Part shown: positions 41,355 to 48,808 of the stretch, in pieces
How positions within the stretch are numbered: position 1 is the first letter of the stretch
Layout: each line of letters opens with the position of its first letter
Virus record (IMG/VR): IMGVR_UViG_3300035169_000087
Coordinates: 1-64,000 of that record
DNA from: a virus
Strand: one strand, 5' to 3'
DNA: 64,000 nt
Made by a program: the position numbers and the translations under genes
Notes under the pieces: generated by a model
Databases searched by the model: none
Told to the model about the DNA's origin: nothing
What the model saw: the letters and a program-made list of their open reading frames with translations, nothing else

Positions 41355-42131
41355 GTGACCACCACTACCGTCCCGGACCTGATGCTCGCGCATGTCGAGT
41401 CGCGCACCCTGAAAGGCGACCGCTCCTACCAACAGGACGCCGCCGACTGGTCGCGGGCTGTGGACCCGGACACAGGCCTGCCGGTGATCGTGGCGGCAGT
41501 CGCGGACGGCTGCGGGTCCGGCTCGGGCTCGGGCCGGATCGCACGGGCCGCAGTGAGCCTCGCGGTACAGATCGCCGCCTGCTATGGCGCCGAACACCTC
41601 GACCGGGCGATCGACGCCGCACGCGAGATCATCGACGCCCGGTTCCCTCGCCGCGGCCGCAACGACAACTCGACGCTCGTGCTCGCCTACTACGACGCCG
41701 CGCGCCTGCGGGTGGCGTGGATCGGGGACTCGCGCGCCTACGCCCTCGCCGCCGACGGGCAGTTGCATCAGCTGACGAAGGACCACAACCTCGCGCCGCA
41801 CGCCCCTAACGTGCTCACCCGCGCACTACTCGCGGACGGCAACCACCGGCACGGGGACGCGTGGGAGGGCTGCGAGTCGCACACCCCGCAGGTCGCCGAT
41901 CCGCTGCTCGGCCGTCCGTTCGCGCCGCCGCCCGCGCGGATCCTGTTGTGCACGGACGGGGCGTGCGGGCCACTGGCGGACGAGGAGATCGCGAGCACCC
42001 TGGCGAGCACGTCGGACGCTTCGTCGGCGGCGCGGCGGCTCGCGGCACGCGCCGTGCGTACCGCCAGGGCCGCGGGCGAGAAGGCGGACAACGCGACCGC
42101 GTTCGTCATCGACCTGGGCGGGGTGGACTGA
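41355..42131 (+). CDS. PP2C-type Ser/Thr protein phosphatase
   Basis: 258 residues from GTG, three bases after the previous stop. Metal-binding and core motifs are in order: RSYQQDAADW (Asp 28), AAVADGCGSGSG (Asp 51), LRVAWIGDSRAYAL, ILLCTDGACGPLADEEI and EKADNATAFVIDL (Asp of the DN pair). All key Asp residues are present, so it should be active on phosphoproteins, using Mn/Mg. Phage-borne PP2C is unusual; possible targets are host kinases or anti-sigma pathways (inference). Confidence 0.85.
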   Translation: MTTTTVPDLMLAHVESRTLKGDRSYQQDAADWSRAVDPDTGLPVIVAAVADGCGSGSGSGRIARAAVSLAVQIAACYGAEHLDRAIDAAREIIDARFPRRGRNDNSTLVLAYYDAARLRVAWIGDSRAYALAADGQLHQLTKDHNLAPHAPNVLTRALLADGNHRHGDAWEGCESHTPQVADPLLGRPFAPPPARILLCTDGACGPLADEEIASTLASTSDASSAARRLAARAVRTARAAGEKADNATAFVIDLGGVD

Positions 42132-42403
42132 TGCCCGTCTCCCCGCCGCAGTCGCGCTTGTCGCGTCGTGAGGTTCTGTCGCTGGTCGAGCGCGGCGAGG
42201 TGTACCGGTACACGGACCCGCTCTCCCACTGGTCCGCGCCGGGCCGACGCGGTTACCGCGTCATCGTGACCGCGCATGTGCGTTCGCTGATCGCGGACGG
42301 CCTGGTCGTGGAGGGCGTGGCGCGCGGCCAGGTCGTGTACGCCGCCCCGTCCGACACGGGCCGCACCCAGCTCGCCACCCTCACGGAAGGCTCCCCGTCG
42401 TGA
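42131..42403 (+). CDS. Small winged-helix-like protein
   Basis: 90 residues, ATG in TGATG overlap. LSRREVLSLVERGEVYRYTD and YRVIVTAHVRSLIADGLV look like a small wHTH or protein-binding fold. Coupled to the phosphatase gene. Confidence 0.5.
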   Translation: MPVSPPQSRLSRREVLSLVERGEVYRYTDPLSHWSAPGRRGYRVIVTAHVRSLIADGLVVEGVARGQVVYAAPSDTGRTQLATLTEGSPS

Positions 42404-42735
42404 CGATCTCCGACGTTCAGCATCTCGCGCTCGTCGCCGCAGCCGCCGGCGAGGAATGGCGCGCCGGCCAGCCGTACATCGGGCGTTTCGCCCGCGGCAT
42501 GCAGGACGCACAGACCGCGCTGCGCAAGATCCTCGAAGCGCACGCCGAAGACCGCGACGGCCTCGAAACCGCGCTGCGCGCCTACCTCGCCGAGGGTCCC
42601 GCGTTGGACAGCGACGACTACGACCGGGGCGGCGAGTGCGTGCACAGCGACGTCGAGTACGTGCTCGACGGCGACCGGTACACGATCGCGGACCTGCTCG
42701 CCACTATCACCGACACCACGGAAGGCCAGTCATGA
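42400..42735 (+). CDS. Unknown acidic protein
   Basis: 111 residues from GTG overlap. Helical first half (RGMQDAQTALRKILEAHAED), then DSDDYDRGGECVHSDVEY. Nothing recognised. Confidence 0.55.
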   Translation: MTISDVQHLALVAAAAGEEWRAGQPYIGRFARGMQDAQTALRKILEAHAEDRDGLETALRAYLAEGPALDSDDYDRGGECVHSDVEYVLDGDRYTIADLLATITDTTEGQS

Positions 42736-42884
42736 TCGCGAACACCGAGCCGACGACGCGCGTCCGGTTGGACCCGCTGGCCGAGTTCGAGTTGATGCTC
42801 GGGCAGCTCGCGGCCGAGGGCTTGTCGATCCCGGCTGCTGAGGCGCTGCGCCTGTTCCGGCTCGCGATGGCCGCACGCACCTGA
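42732..42884 (+). CDS. 50-residue helical protein
   Basis: ATG in ATGA overlap. One amphipathic helix pair (LAEFELMLGQLAAEGLSIP). Last gene before a strong hairpin. Confidence 0.5.
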   Translation: MIANTEPTTRVRLDPLAEFELMLGQLAAEGLSIPAAEALRLFRLAMAART

Positions 42885-42889
42885 CCCCC

Positions 42890-42920
42890 GTGCCGGTCCC
42901 GACCCCACGCGGACCGGCAC
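42890..42920 (+). terminator. Perfect 10-bp hairpin without T run
   Basis: GTGCCGGTCC (42890-42899) pairs with GGACCGGCAC (42911-42920), loop of eleven. Shares the CCGGTCC/GGACCGG core with the hairpin at 22894-22929. Confidence 0.5.
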
Positions 42921-42963
42921 CCGAACACCAACCACCCGCCGCCACAACCAAGGAGGACCGCCC

Positions 42964-43350
42964 GTGTCCTACAGCAACCGCTTCACCGGCGAGATCACCA
43001 TCACGCCGCCGCTGACCGCCGCAGAGATCCGCCGCGCACCCGACCTCGACCAGGAATGGGACGTGCACCTGCGGGTCACCGAAACCACCGAACAGACCCC
43101 GGATGGCGAGATCACCCGCTACAGCGCGGACGCGATCGTCGGCCCCGACGAGCCATGCAACGGCTACGACGCGGAAGACCAGATCCGTGGCCTCGTCGCG
43201 TTGTTCGCGGACGGGCACGAGTTCTCCGGGCACATCCAGGTGGACTGGGATCCGGGCTTTGGCGACCCGCCGGACCGGTACGTCGTGCGCGGCCGTGAGG
43301 TCGTCAAGGTCAGCCCCGTGATCGTGTGGCCGGACGAGGCGGGCGCGTAA
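42964..43350 (+). CDS. Unknown protein resembling DUF6205
   Basis: 128 residues from GTG with AAGGAGG upstream. The start SYSNRFTGEITITPPLTAAEI, split as FTGEITITPPLT, recalls the streptomycete DUF6205 family (FTGEI.I.PPL...). Acidic, beta-rich. Family call from memory of the N-terminal pattern only. Confidence 0.55.
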   Translation: MSYSNRFTGEITITPPLTAAEIRRAPDLDQEWDVHLRVTETTEQTPDGEITRYSADAIVGPDEPCNGYDAEDQIRGLVALFADGHEFSGHIQVDWDPGFGDPPDRYVVRGREVVKVSPVIVWPDEAGA

Positions 43351-43547
43351 TGCCTGACGCCGTTTCCACTTTCGAGCAGGTCCAGGCGTACGAGGCTGAG
43401 CGCGCCGAGATCATGGCCCGCTACACGCCCCGCCTCAAGGCCATGGCGAGCAACGACCCGCTGTACCCGCACGTGTGGAACGAGCGCGCCGCAGCCCTCG
43501 CCGCGTGCGCCCGCAAACATCGGATGCCCAGCGACGGGAGAGCGTGA
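43350..43547 (+). CDS. Small helical protein
   Basis: 65 residues, ATG in TAATG overlap. EQVQAYEAERAEIMARYTP suggests a coil. Unknown. Confidence 0.5.
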   Translation: MPDAVSTFEQVQAYEAERAEIMARYTPRLKAMASNDPLYPHVWNERAAALAACARKHRMPSDGRA

Positions 43548-44110
43548 TGCCCGAGCCCCGCACCCCCGAAGACCTGGAACTGCTGTCCGCGCACTCCGGT
43601 TTCACCGCGGTCCAGGACGGCATCGAATGGCTCGAGGGCACCGGTTGCATTCCCGAGTCGGCGTCCGCGATCCGGTTGCTGGACATGCAGAACGACGCGC
43701 GCGGCCGGGAGATCGACCGCGCCAACGCGGTGATCGCCACCGTGCGCGACGAGCTCGCGGACCGGATCCGGTACGCCGAGGAAATGGTGCGGCTCAGCGA
43801 GTCCGTCCCCAACGCGCGGGCCGAGTCGTGGTGGGACGAGCGCCGCCGTACGTTCGCTGACGCGCTCGCGCTGGTCGAGAAGCAGCTCGCCGTGTTCTAC
43901 GGGGAAGCGTCCCGCTACTGGGCTGTGTGGTCCGAGGACGAGCGGCTGCTGGAACTGCTGGAGTACGACGACCGGCCGCGTACTGAGGCTGAGGCGCGAG
44001 CCGACCTGCGTGAGCCCGTCGTGCCGCTCACCGGCCGGCTGGAACTGATCGACCGGGCGCGGCTGACGCAGCTGCGCGAGACCTTCGAGAGCAACAACAA
44101 GGAGCAGTGA
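43547..44110 (+). CDS. Unknown coiled-coil protein
   Basis: 187 residues, ATG in TGATG overlap. Helical with coil-like parts (EIDRANAVIATVRDELADRI, ADALALVEKQLAVFY). No recognised domain. Confidence 0.55.
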   Translation: MPEPRTPEDLELLSAHSGFTAVQDGIEWLEGTGCIPESASAIRLLDMQNDARGREIDRANAVIATVRDELADRIRYAEEMVRLSESVPNARAESWWDERRRTFADALALVEKQLAVFYGEASRYWAVWSEDERLLELLEYDDRPRTEAEARADLREPVVPLTGRLELIDRARLTQLRETFESNNKEQ

Positions 44111-44574
44111 TGGGCCAGTCCACGAACGCGATGCTGATGTACGGCTACGACCTGGACACCGCCGACGGCTGGAAGTTCGTCGAAGCCGGGGAGTGGGGGC
44201 AACTCGCCGCGCCCTGGTACGACGAGGACAGCGACCTCGAGTCCGTCGAGCAGGCCGTCAAAGTCCTCTATGACGCCATTCCCGGTGCGCCCGAAGCCGA
44301 CGACGACTGGGATCGGCAGGAGGCTGTCAAGGAGCACTACGGCGTGTGGTTCGAAGGCCACTGTTCCGACGCCTACACCATGTACGCGCTGGTCGCGTTC
44401 GAGAACACGGCGCGGCGCGGCTACCCCGAACTGATCGACTGGCGGGAGTTGGAGCAGCGGCGGGAGCGGGAGGGCTGGGACGCGAAGCTCGCCCGAGCGT
44501 TCGAAGTCCTGGGGATCACACCGAAGCAGGAGCGGCCTGGCTGGCTGCTCGCGTCGTATGCGGACTCGATGTGA
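44110..44574 (+). CDS. Unknown acidic protein
   Basis: 154 residues, ATG in TGATG overlap. Aromatic and acidic (LMYGYDLDTADGWKFVEAGE, YGVWFEGHCSDAYTMYAL). Similar looking small proteins occur in actinophages; function unknown. Confidence 0.55.
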   Translation: MGQSTNAMLMYGYDLDTADGWKFVEAGEWGQLAAPWYDEDSDLESVEQAVKVLYDAIPGAPEADDDWDRQEAVKEHYGVWFEGHCSDAYTMYALVAFENTARRGYPELIDWRELEQRREREGWDAKLARAFEVLGITPKQERPGWLLASYADSM

Positions 44575-45074
44575 TGGCCGGGCCGGTGCGCGGCAGCAAC
44601 CAGGACGGCGGCGCGATCCCCACGGGCGGCCGTATGGACCTTGTTCGCTTGCTGGACGGCGACGACGAGAAGCTTGTGGGCGACCTCCTCGACTGGCAGT
44701 ACGCCGCGGTCGCCCGGTTCCTCGCGGAGGCTGGTGCCGTACACCCGAAGGTGCACACGCCGACGCGCATCATCAACTACCTCGAACGGCACGGTTGGCG
44801 GCGCATCGAGTCGCCGAAGCCGCCGCCGGGGGTGCTGGCGTCCTGGCCGTGGTGGTCGCCGCCGGATCCGGGCGACATGCGCTGGGCGCATCCGTCCGGC
44901 ATCGAACTGGACGCGCCCCTGTGTGACGACGTGCCGCGTTACGCGGAGGCCGTGCTGGACGCCGTGGACCGCATCGTCTGGGCCGCGACCGGGCGGCCGC
45001 TCGCGCCACCGCCTGCGGCCGTCACGGAAGTCCTGTTGGAGATCGCGCAGCAGCCGGACGAGGTGGCATGGTGA
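44574..45074 (+). CDS. Unknown protein
   Basis: 166 residues, ATG in TGATG overlap. Contains THTPTRIINYLERHGWRR-like segment and a Pro/Trp-rich middle (VLASWPWWSPPDPGDMRW). Nothing recognised. Confidence 0.55.
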   Translation: MAGPVRGSNQDGGAIPTGGRMDLVRLLDGDDEKLVGDLLDWQYAAVARFLAEAGAVHPKVHTPTRIINYLERHGWRRIESPKPPPGVLASWPWWSPPDPGDMRWAHPSGIELDAPLCDDVPRYAEAVLDAVDRIVWAATGRPLAPPPAAVTEVLLEIAQQPDEVAW

Positions 45075-45244
45075 CTGATCTGGCCAACTACCGCGCCCTG
45101 GCTGCTACTGCGCGCGACGACACCAGCGACGGGCTGACCGCTCGCGAACCGCTGCCGGGTCGCCGAACTGTGGCGCCTGGTCTGGAGTTCGGCGGTCACT
45201 TGCTGGCCGTGAACCGGACGGACGCGCGGGAGGACGAGTGGTGA
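45068..45244 (+). CDS. 58-residue protein
   Basis: ATG 45068 (or GTG 45071) overlaps the previous stop, and its own stop overlaps the next GTG. Encodes MVTDLANYRALAATARDD at the start and ends in DAREDEW. Short, soluble, unknown. Confidence 0.5.
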   Translation: MVTDLANYRALAATARDDTSDGLTAREPLPGRRTVAPGLEFGGHLLAVNRTDAREDEW

Positions 45245-46053
45245 GCGGCTGGCGGTCCCTGTTCGCGGCGATGAGCCCTCGGATGCGTCGCCTGGTGCGC
45301 TGGTCGCTCGCACTGATGGCCGGGCAGCTGCTCGCGGTCGTGGCGCGGGTGGTGGAGTTTGTTCTCTCCGCTCCCGTCTCGGTGTGGGTGCCAACGTCGG
45401 TGCTGATGTTCGGTCTCGGCGGCCCGTGTATCGGGTTGTCGCTGCGGATGCGGGCGGTGCGGCTGGCCGAGGACGCCGAGGCGCAGGCTGAACGTGTGCG
45501 TCGCGCGGAGTTCCTGCGGTTGCGCGCACCCGACCCGCTGCCCGGTCAGTGCCCGGTGTGCGCGTACGACGACCTTGGCGTGCTGGGCGAGCGGGACCGT
45601 GATCTGGGGGTGGAAGGCACGGAGTTGGCCCGCGTGGTGGCGTACGGCCCACACCGGGCGCACAGCGAGTGCGCTGCCGTCGTGCCGTACGTGCCGCCGC
45701 CGCGCTCCACGTCGGGCGGTATGACGCTGGGGCATGCCGTGCTCGCGCTGGACGGTAGGCCGCATCTGTGTCGGTGCCCGCAGTGCGAACGCGCCCGGCC
45801 GAGGTCAACGAGGGGCGGCTACGCGGCGGGCGACGTGCCCGTGAGCCAGATGGGGCCGCTACCCGAGGTGCTGACGCGGCCCGCGCTCAAGCCGCCGCTC
45901 GTCAACGGCACACTGCGAGACTCCATCAAGGTCACGGGCACGTATTGGGCCCGGTGCGGTCGCTGCCCGTGGATCGGTTCGGCCGGGACGCAGGATGCCA
46001 CCGAGGGCCTGCTGCGAGTGCACGCCCAGACGTGCCGCAAGCGCAAGCGCTGA
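45241..46053 (+). CDS. Membrane protein with zinc-ribbon-like domains
   Basis: 270 residues from GTG overlap. Two membrane spans (about 18-40 and 48-68) lead into a cytoplasmic region with CPVCAYDD, CRCPQCERARP and CGRCPW pairs. Residues about 200-217 carry VPVSQMGPLPEVLTRP, nearly repeated in the leftward gene at 51881. Last gene of the operon; a G-rich hairpin follows. Confidence 0.6.
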   Translation: MSGWRSLFAAMSPRMRRLVRWSLALMAGQLLAVVARVVEFVLSAPVSVWVPTSVLMFGLGGPCIGLSLRMRAVRLAEDAEAQAERVRRAEFLRLRAPDPLPGQCPVCAYDDLGVLGERDRDLGVEGTELARVVAYGPHRAHSECAAVVPYVPPPRSTSGGMTLGHAVLALDGRPHLCRCPQCERARPRSTRGGYAAGDVPVSQMGPLPEVLTRPALKPPLVNGTLRDSIKVTGTYWARCGRCPWIGSAGTQDATEGLLRVHAQTCRKRKR

Positions 46054-46059
46054 CGCGTC

Positions 46060-46092
46060 CGCCCCGGCGCGGGGGGGGGTGCGACCGGGGCG
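46060..46092 (+). terminator. G-rich hairpin after the membrane protein gene
   Basis: CGCCCCGG (46060-46067) pairs with CCGGGGCG (46085-46092); the loop contains a run of nine G. No T tract. A possible terminator; the 160-base gap otherwise holds nothing recognisable. Confidence 0.4.
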
Positions 46093-46213
46093 GGTTCCCG
46101 CTGTCGAGTGCGGGCGGGCACACCAGGTCGGGGGGCCGGGCCGGGCGCGCAGGTCGAGCGTAACCCGCAGATGCGGCAGACGTACTGCGTTTGTCGCAGG
46201 AGTGCGCTTCACT

Positions 46214-46432
46214 ATGGGCGTGACGGATGCCGCGCCGTGGGATCTACTCGACCGCCTGGACGCGGCCGCCCTGAATGCGGGGAACATTCACGACGACCTG
46301 TGCGCCCAGTTCACTGAGGGCGAAGTGTTGCCGTGCTCGTGCGGGATCCCGGCGCTGTTGACGGACGCGGCGGAGTTCGTGCGTTCCCTCGCGGTTGAGG
46401 ACGCAGTCACGCAGGCGCAGCGGGCGGCCTGA
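46214..46432 (+). CDS. Small protein at the end of the rightward block
   Basis: 72 residues from ATG, no clear ribosome site. Contains NIHDDLCAQFTEGEVLPCSC. Its end overlaps the leftward gene at 46407 by 26 bases. Confidence 0.45.
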   Translation: MGVTDAAPWDLLDRLDAAALNAGNIHDDLCAQFTEGEVLPCSCGIPALLTDAAEFVRSLAVEDAVTQAQRAA

Positions 46433-46703
46433 GCAGGGTTGACGGCCCGCAGACCATGCACGCGATCCCGTCCGGCCCCGCCACCCACCACGACTGGTCG
46501 TGGCCGCATGCCGGCACGTCCGCTCCGCCGAAGTGTTTCTCGTCGAGATGCGCACGCGCACGCTGGGCGAGTTGCGCCAGCGTCTCACCGCCGACGAAAC
46601 CGGAGAACCAGCCCGGTCCGCCCTTCGTCGTGTCGCACACGGGGCAGCACAGGACCGCGCCGCCCTCGATCTCGCCGACTGCGAACTGAATCGGGGCGAT
46701 CAA
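46407..46703 (-). CDS. Small zinc-binding-type protein
   Basis: 98 residues from TTG overlapping the upstream stop (TTGA). CPVCDTT ... HLDEKHFGG ... ACGHDQSW ... CMVCGP give several Cys/His ligands. Confidence 0.5.
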   Translation of the reverse strand: MIAPIQFAVGEIEGGAVLCCPVCDTTKGGPGWFSGFVGGETLAQLAQRARAHLDEKHFGGADVPACGHDQSWWVAGPDGIACMVCGPSTLLRPPAAPA

Positions 46704-46906
46704 GGCAGTAGTCCTTCGCGTTGCATGGCCTGCTCAAGTTGCCGGCGGATCCCCGGGTCCAGGTCGGGCGGCAGCTCCCCGTACAACAGGACATGCCCGG
46801 CGACGCGGCTGATCTCGTCGGCGACGAGCCGTTGTACCGGGTTGAGTTTCGCCCGTTCCCGTTCGACCGCCGTACTCACGGCCGCGAACACACCCGGCTC
46901 AGTCAT
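46700..46906 (-). CDS. 68-residue helical protein
   Basis: From ATG, overlapping the upstream gene by eight bases. Helical (VFAAVSTAVERERAKLNPVQ). Unknown. Confidence 0.5.
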   Translation of the reverse strand: MTEPGVFAAVSTAVERERAKLNPVQRLVADEISRVAGHVLLYGELPPDLDPGIRRQLEQAMQREGLLP

Positions 46907-47294
46907 GCGCTTTCCCGGTGAGTAGTTCCCGTGCCCTGGCGATCAGCGCGCCGCCAGCGTCGTTGGGGTGTGCGGCGAGCCACCGGTCGAGTAGCGCGAC
47001 CGCTCCCGGCCTGGTGCTGCGTACGTCGCTGGTTTCGCCGCTGTGCGTCTCGATGGAGGTGTCGCGTACGAGCGTGAGCCGGTCGTCCGGGGCCATGGGT
47101 AGGCGCAGCGTGACCTCGACCGTGGGTTTCGGCAGCGCCTCGATCCGGGTGGGCAGCGACATGCCGGGCGTGTGATCAACGGGTAGTCCGCGCTGAATCG
47201 AGCAGCCGACCAGTTCCCCGAACAGGTCCGATTCCTGCCCGTCCACGGTCAGCAGGCCACGGCCGCCGACCAGAGACACCACGAAGTCAGGCAC
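46899..47294 (-). CDS. Unknown protein
   Basis: 131 residues from GTG overlapping the upstream stop. Beta-rich first half (VPDFVVSLVGGRGLLTVDG), helical end (VALLDRWLAAHPNDAGGALI). Confidence 0.5.
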   Translation of the reverse strand: MPDFVVSLVGGRGLLTVDGQESDLFGELVGCSIQRGLPVDHTPGMSLPTRIEALPKPTVEVTLRLPMAPDDRLTLVRDTSIETHSGETSDVRSTRPGAVALLDRWLAAHPNDAGGALIARARELLTGKAHD

Positions 47295-47697
47295 CGGTTG
47301 CCTCCCGGATCGCGGTGTACGTGCCACACGGCCACGCGACGGGCACCGTGTCATCCAGGTCGCTCTCGCAGCACTCCGAGCACACGACCCGCGTATCGCC
47401 CTCTACCGGCAGGTGAACGCCCAGCGCGGCCAGCGCGGCGGTATTGCCCTCCAGGGAGGCGCAGGTCGCGTTGTAGTCGGCGGCGGCTTCCTCGTAGGCT
47501 GCGGCGATCTCGCGGCGTCGTTGCGCCCGCTGCTGGCGCTGGTTGAGTTCGTGCGCGGACCGCTCGGCCGGGCTGAGGCCGACGCTCAGCGGGCCCGCGT
47601 ACTTCGCTTGGCGGGCGATCTCTGCGGCGAGGTTGCGTAGCGGCGCGGCCAGGTCGTACGCCTGGATGCCGGTCGGTACCGGCGTGGGCTCGGTCAC
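47287..47697 (-). CDS. Coiled-coil protein with Cys pair
   Basis: 136 residues from GTG overlap. Coil at 50-85 (ELNQRQQRAQRRREIAAAYE), then VVCSECCESD. Unknown. Confidence 0.5.
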   Translation of the reverse strand: MTEPTPVPTGIQAYDLAAPLRNLAAEIARQAKYAGPLSVGLSPAERSAHELNQRQQRAQRRREIAAAYEEAAADYNATCASLEGNTAALAALGVHLPVEGDTRVVCSECCESDLDDTVPVAWPCGTYTAIREATGA

Positions 47698-48299
47698 GGC
47701 GCGTCCAGGACGTATCCGACGCGGATCACAGCCCAGCACTCGCGCTCGGACCACGCGGTGAGCAGTGCGTGCATGTCGGCCGAGCCGCGCCGGGTGGTGC
47801 GGTTTTCGCCGCCGACGTAGGCGCCGTGCTCGCCGAACCAGCGCACCGACACCGGGACGGTATCGGCAGCGCCGTGTTCAGCGACCGCTGCGGCCGTGGA
47901 CTCGTCCCATACGGCCTGGCATACGGTGCAGCGCCGGGCCAGCCACTCGGGCGGGTACGCGATCGGGCCGATGCCACCGTAGGGGCTGGCCGTGCGGCGC
48001 GTGTACTTGGTTTCCACGGCCTTCGACCCGCATTTGCGGCACGTCGCGTGCTCCCCGGAGTAGGGCGGTAGCGTGACGGGTTTCGGGATGCCGGGGGTCG
48101 CGCAGCAGTCGTTGATCTGTTCGTCGATGCCGTACGCCGGCATGTCGGCGGGCGCGTAGCCGGGTCTCTTGCAGCACACGGTTTTGCCGCGGTACGCGTA
48201 GCCGTCTGGTGCGGGTCCGTAGCGGTGGGTCCAGGTGCCGTCGCCGGTGCGTTCGAAGATGACCGGCTCAAGTGCGGCGTCAGGCGTTTCGTTCGGCAC
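47694..48299 (-). CDS. Unknown Cys-rich protein, first gene of leftward block
   Basis: 201 residues; GTG 48299 chosen as the first start with a plausible upstream GGCGAGG. Cys pairs VCCKRPG, CCATPG, CRKCGSKAVETKYT and CTVCQAVW suggest two zinc ribbons. Transcribed divergently from the Y RNA array. Confidence 0.55.
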   Translation of the reverse strand: MPNETPDAALEPVIFERTGDGTWTHRYGPAPDGYAYRGKTVCCKRPGYAPADMPAYGIDEQINDCCATPGIPKPVTLPPYSGEHATCRKCGSKAVETKYTRRTASPYGGIGPIAYPPEWLARRCTVCQAVWDESTAAAVAEHGAADTVPVSVRWFGEHGAYVGGENRTTRRGSADMHALLTAWSERECWAVIRVGYVLDAP

Positions 48300-48421
48300 G
48301 CGCCTAGTGTGCCTCGCCGGGCGGTGTTTCGTTGCGCGGAATCCGGATCGACGCAACGGATCGTAGGTGGCGATCGTCAAACGATTCGCCCGCGACACCC
48401 GGCAGCGCTACGGTAGGGCTC
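48300..48421 (+). promoter_or_regulatory. Divergent region upstream of the Y RNA array
   Basis: Holds a long hairpin, GGCGATCGT-CAA-ACGATTCGCC (48369-48390, one bulge), and a GTTGCG...CGCAAC hairpin before it. TACGGT at 48409-48414 would start transcription at about 48421, just where the first RNA begins; no clear -35 box. The same TACGGT box occurs before the Nudix operon. Confidence 0.4.
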
Positions 48422-48493
48422 GCCCCGGTGCGCACGGTACGGGTTACTTCTTTCATGCAGAAACAACACCCGCACCGGACCTGATCTCGGGGC
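48422..48493 (+). ncRNA. Y RNA-like RNA 0: minimal stem without tRNA-like module
   Basis: Same frame as the three larger RNAs. Outer stem GCCCCG (48422-48427) pairs with CGGGGC (48488-48493), enclosing GTGCG (48428-48432) and GATCT (48483-48487). Inside, CGGT-AC-GGGT pairs with ACCC-GC-ACCG. The tip is a simple hairpin (TTTC-ATGCA-GAAA). CTTC follows GTGCG as in the others, one base further on. It would bind Ro60 like a short Y RNA but has no tRNA mimic. Confidence 0.7.
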
Positions 48494-48520
48494 ACACAAC
48501 TGAACAATGACTGCGAACGC

Positions 48521-48655
48521 CCGTCAGGTGCGCAGGAGAGGGCTACTTCACTCTGTAAAAGTGGCAGTCCGGGTTCGAGTCCCGGCAGGCCCGTAACAGG
48601 GCCCGTAGTGTAACGGCAGCACGCTCGTCGCCTTCCCCGACTCGATCTCTGGCGG
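48521..48655 (+). ncRNA. Y RNA-like (YrlA-type) RNA 1 with permuted tRNA-like module
   Basis: Outer stem CCGTCAG (48521-48527) pairs with CTGGCGG (48649-48655), flanking GTGCG (48528-48532) and GATCT (48644-48648). The tip is a permuted tRNA: a hairpin with loop CTGTAAA (48553-48559), a T arm (CCGGG-TTCGAGT-CCCGG, 48569-48585), acceptor strands CAGGCCC (48586-48592) and GGGCCCG (48599-48605) closed by six bases, and a D arm GTGT-AACGGCA-GCAC (48608-48622). Not a normal tRNA gene: 3' elements come before 5' elements. Likely bound by the Ro60 protein encoded downstream. Confidence 0.8.
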
Positions 48656-48673
48656 CACTCGCAGTGGACAGCA

Positions 48674-48796
48674 CCTCCCGGTGCGTAGGCGACGCGTACT
48701 TCTCGCTAGGGATATCGGTTCGAATCCGAGAGCCGCTTCGGCGGCGACGGCGTGACGGTAACCGCCATTTCGCGTAGCCGCCCTGATCTCGGGAGG
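48674..48796 (+). ncRNA. Y RNA-like (YrlA-type) RNA 2 with permuted tRNA-like module
   Basis: Outer stem CCTCCCG (48674-48680) pairs perfectly with CGGGAGG (48790-48796), flanking GTGCG (48681-48685) and GATCT (48785-48789). The inner helix pairs GGCG and ACGCG with CGCC and CGCGT. Tip: T arm TCGG-TTCGAAT-CCGA (48715-48729), acceptor-like stem GCCGC/GCGGC closed by a TTCG tetraloop (48732-48745), and D arm GGCG-N10-CGCC (48749-48766). The tetraloop makes the closed acceptor end explicit. Confidence 0.8.
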
Positions 48797-48808
48797 AGCA
48801 AGCATCGG

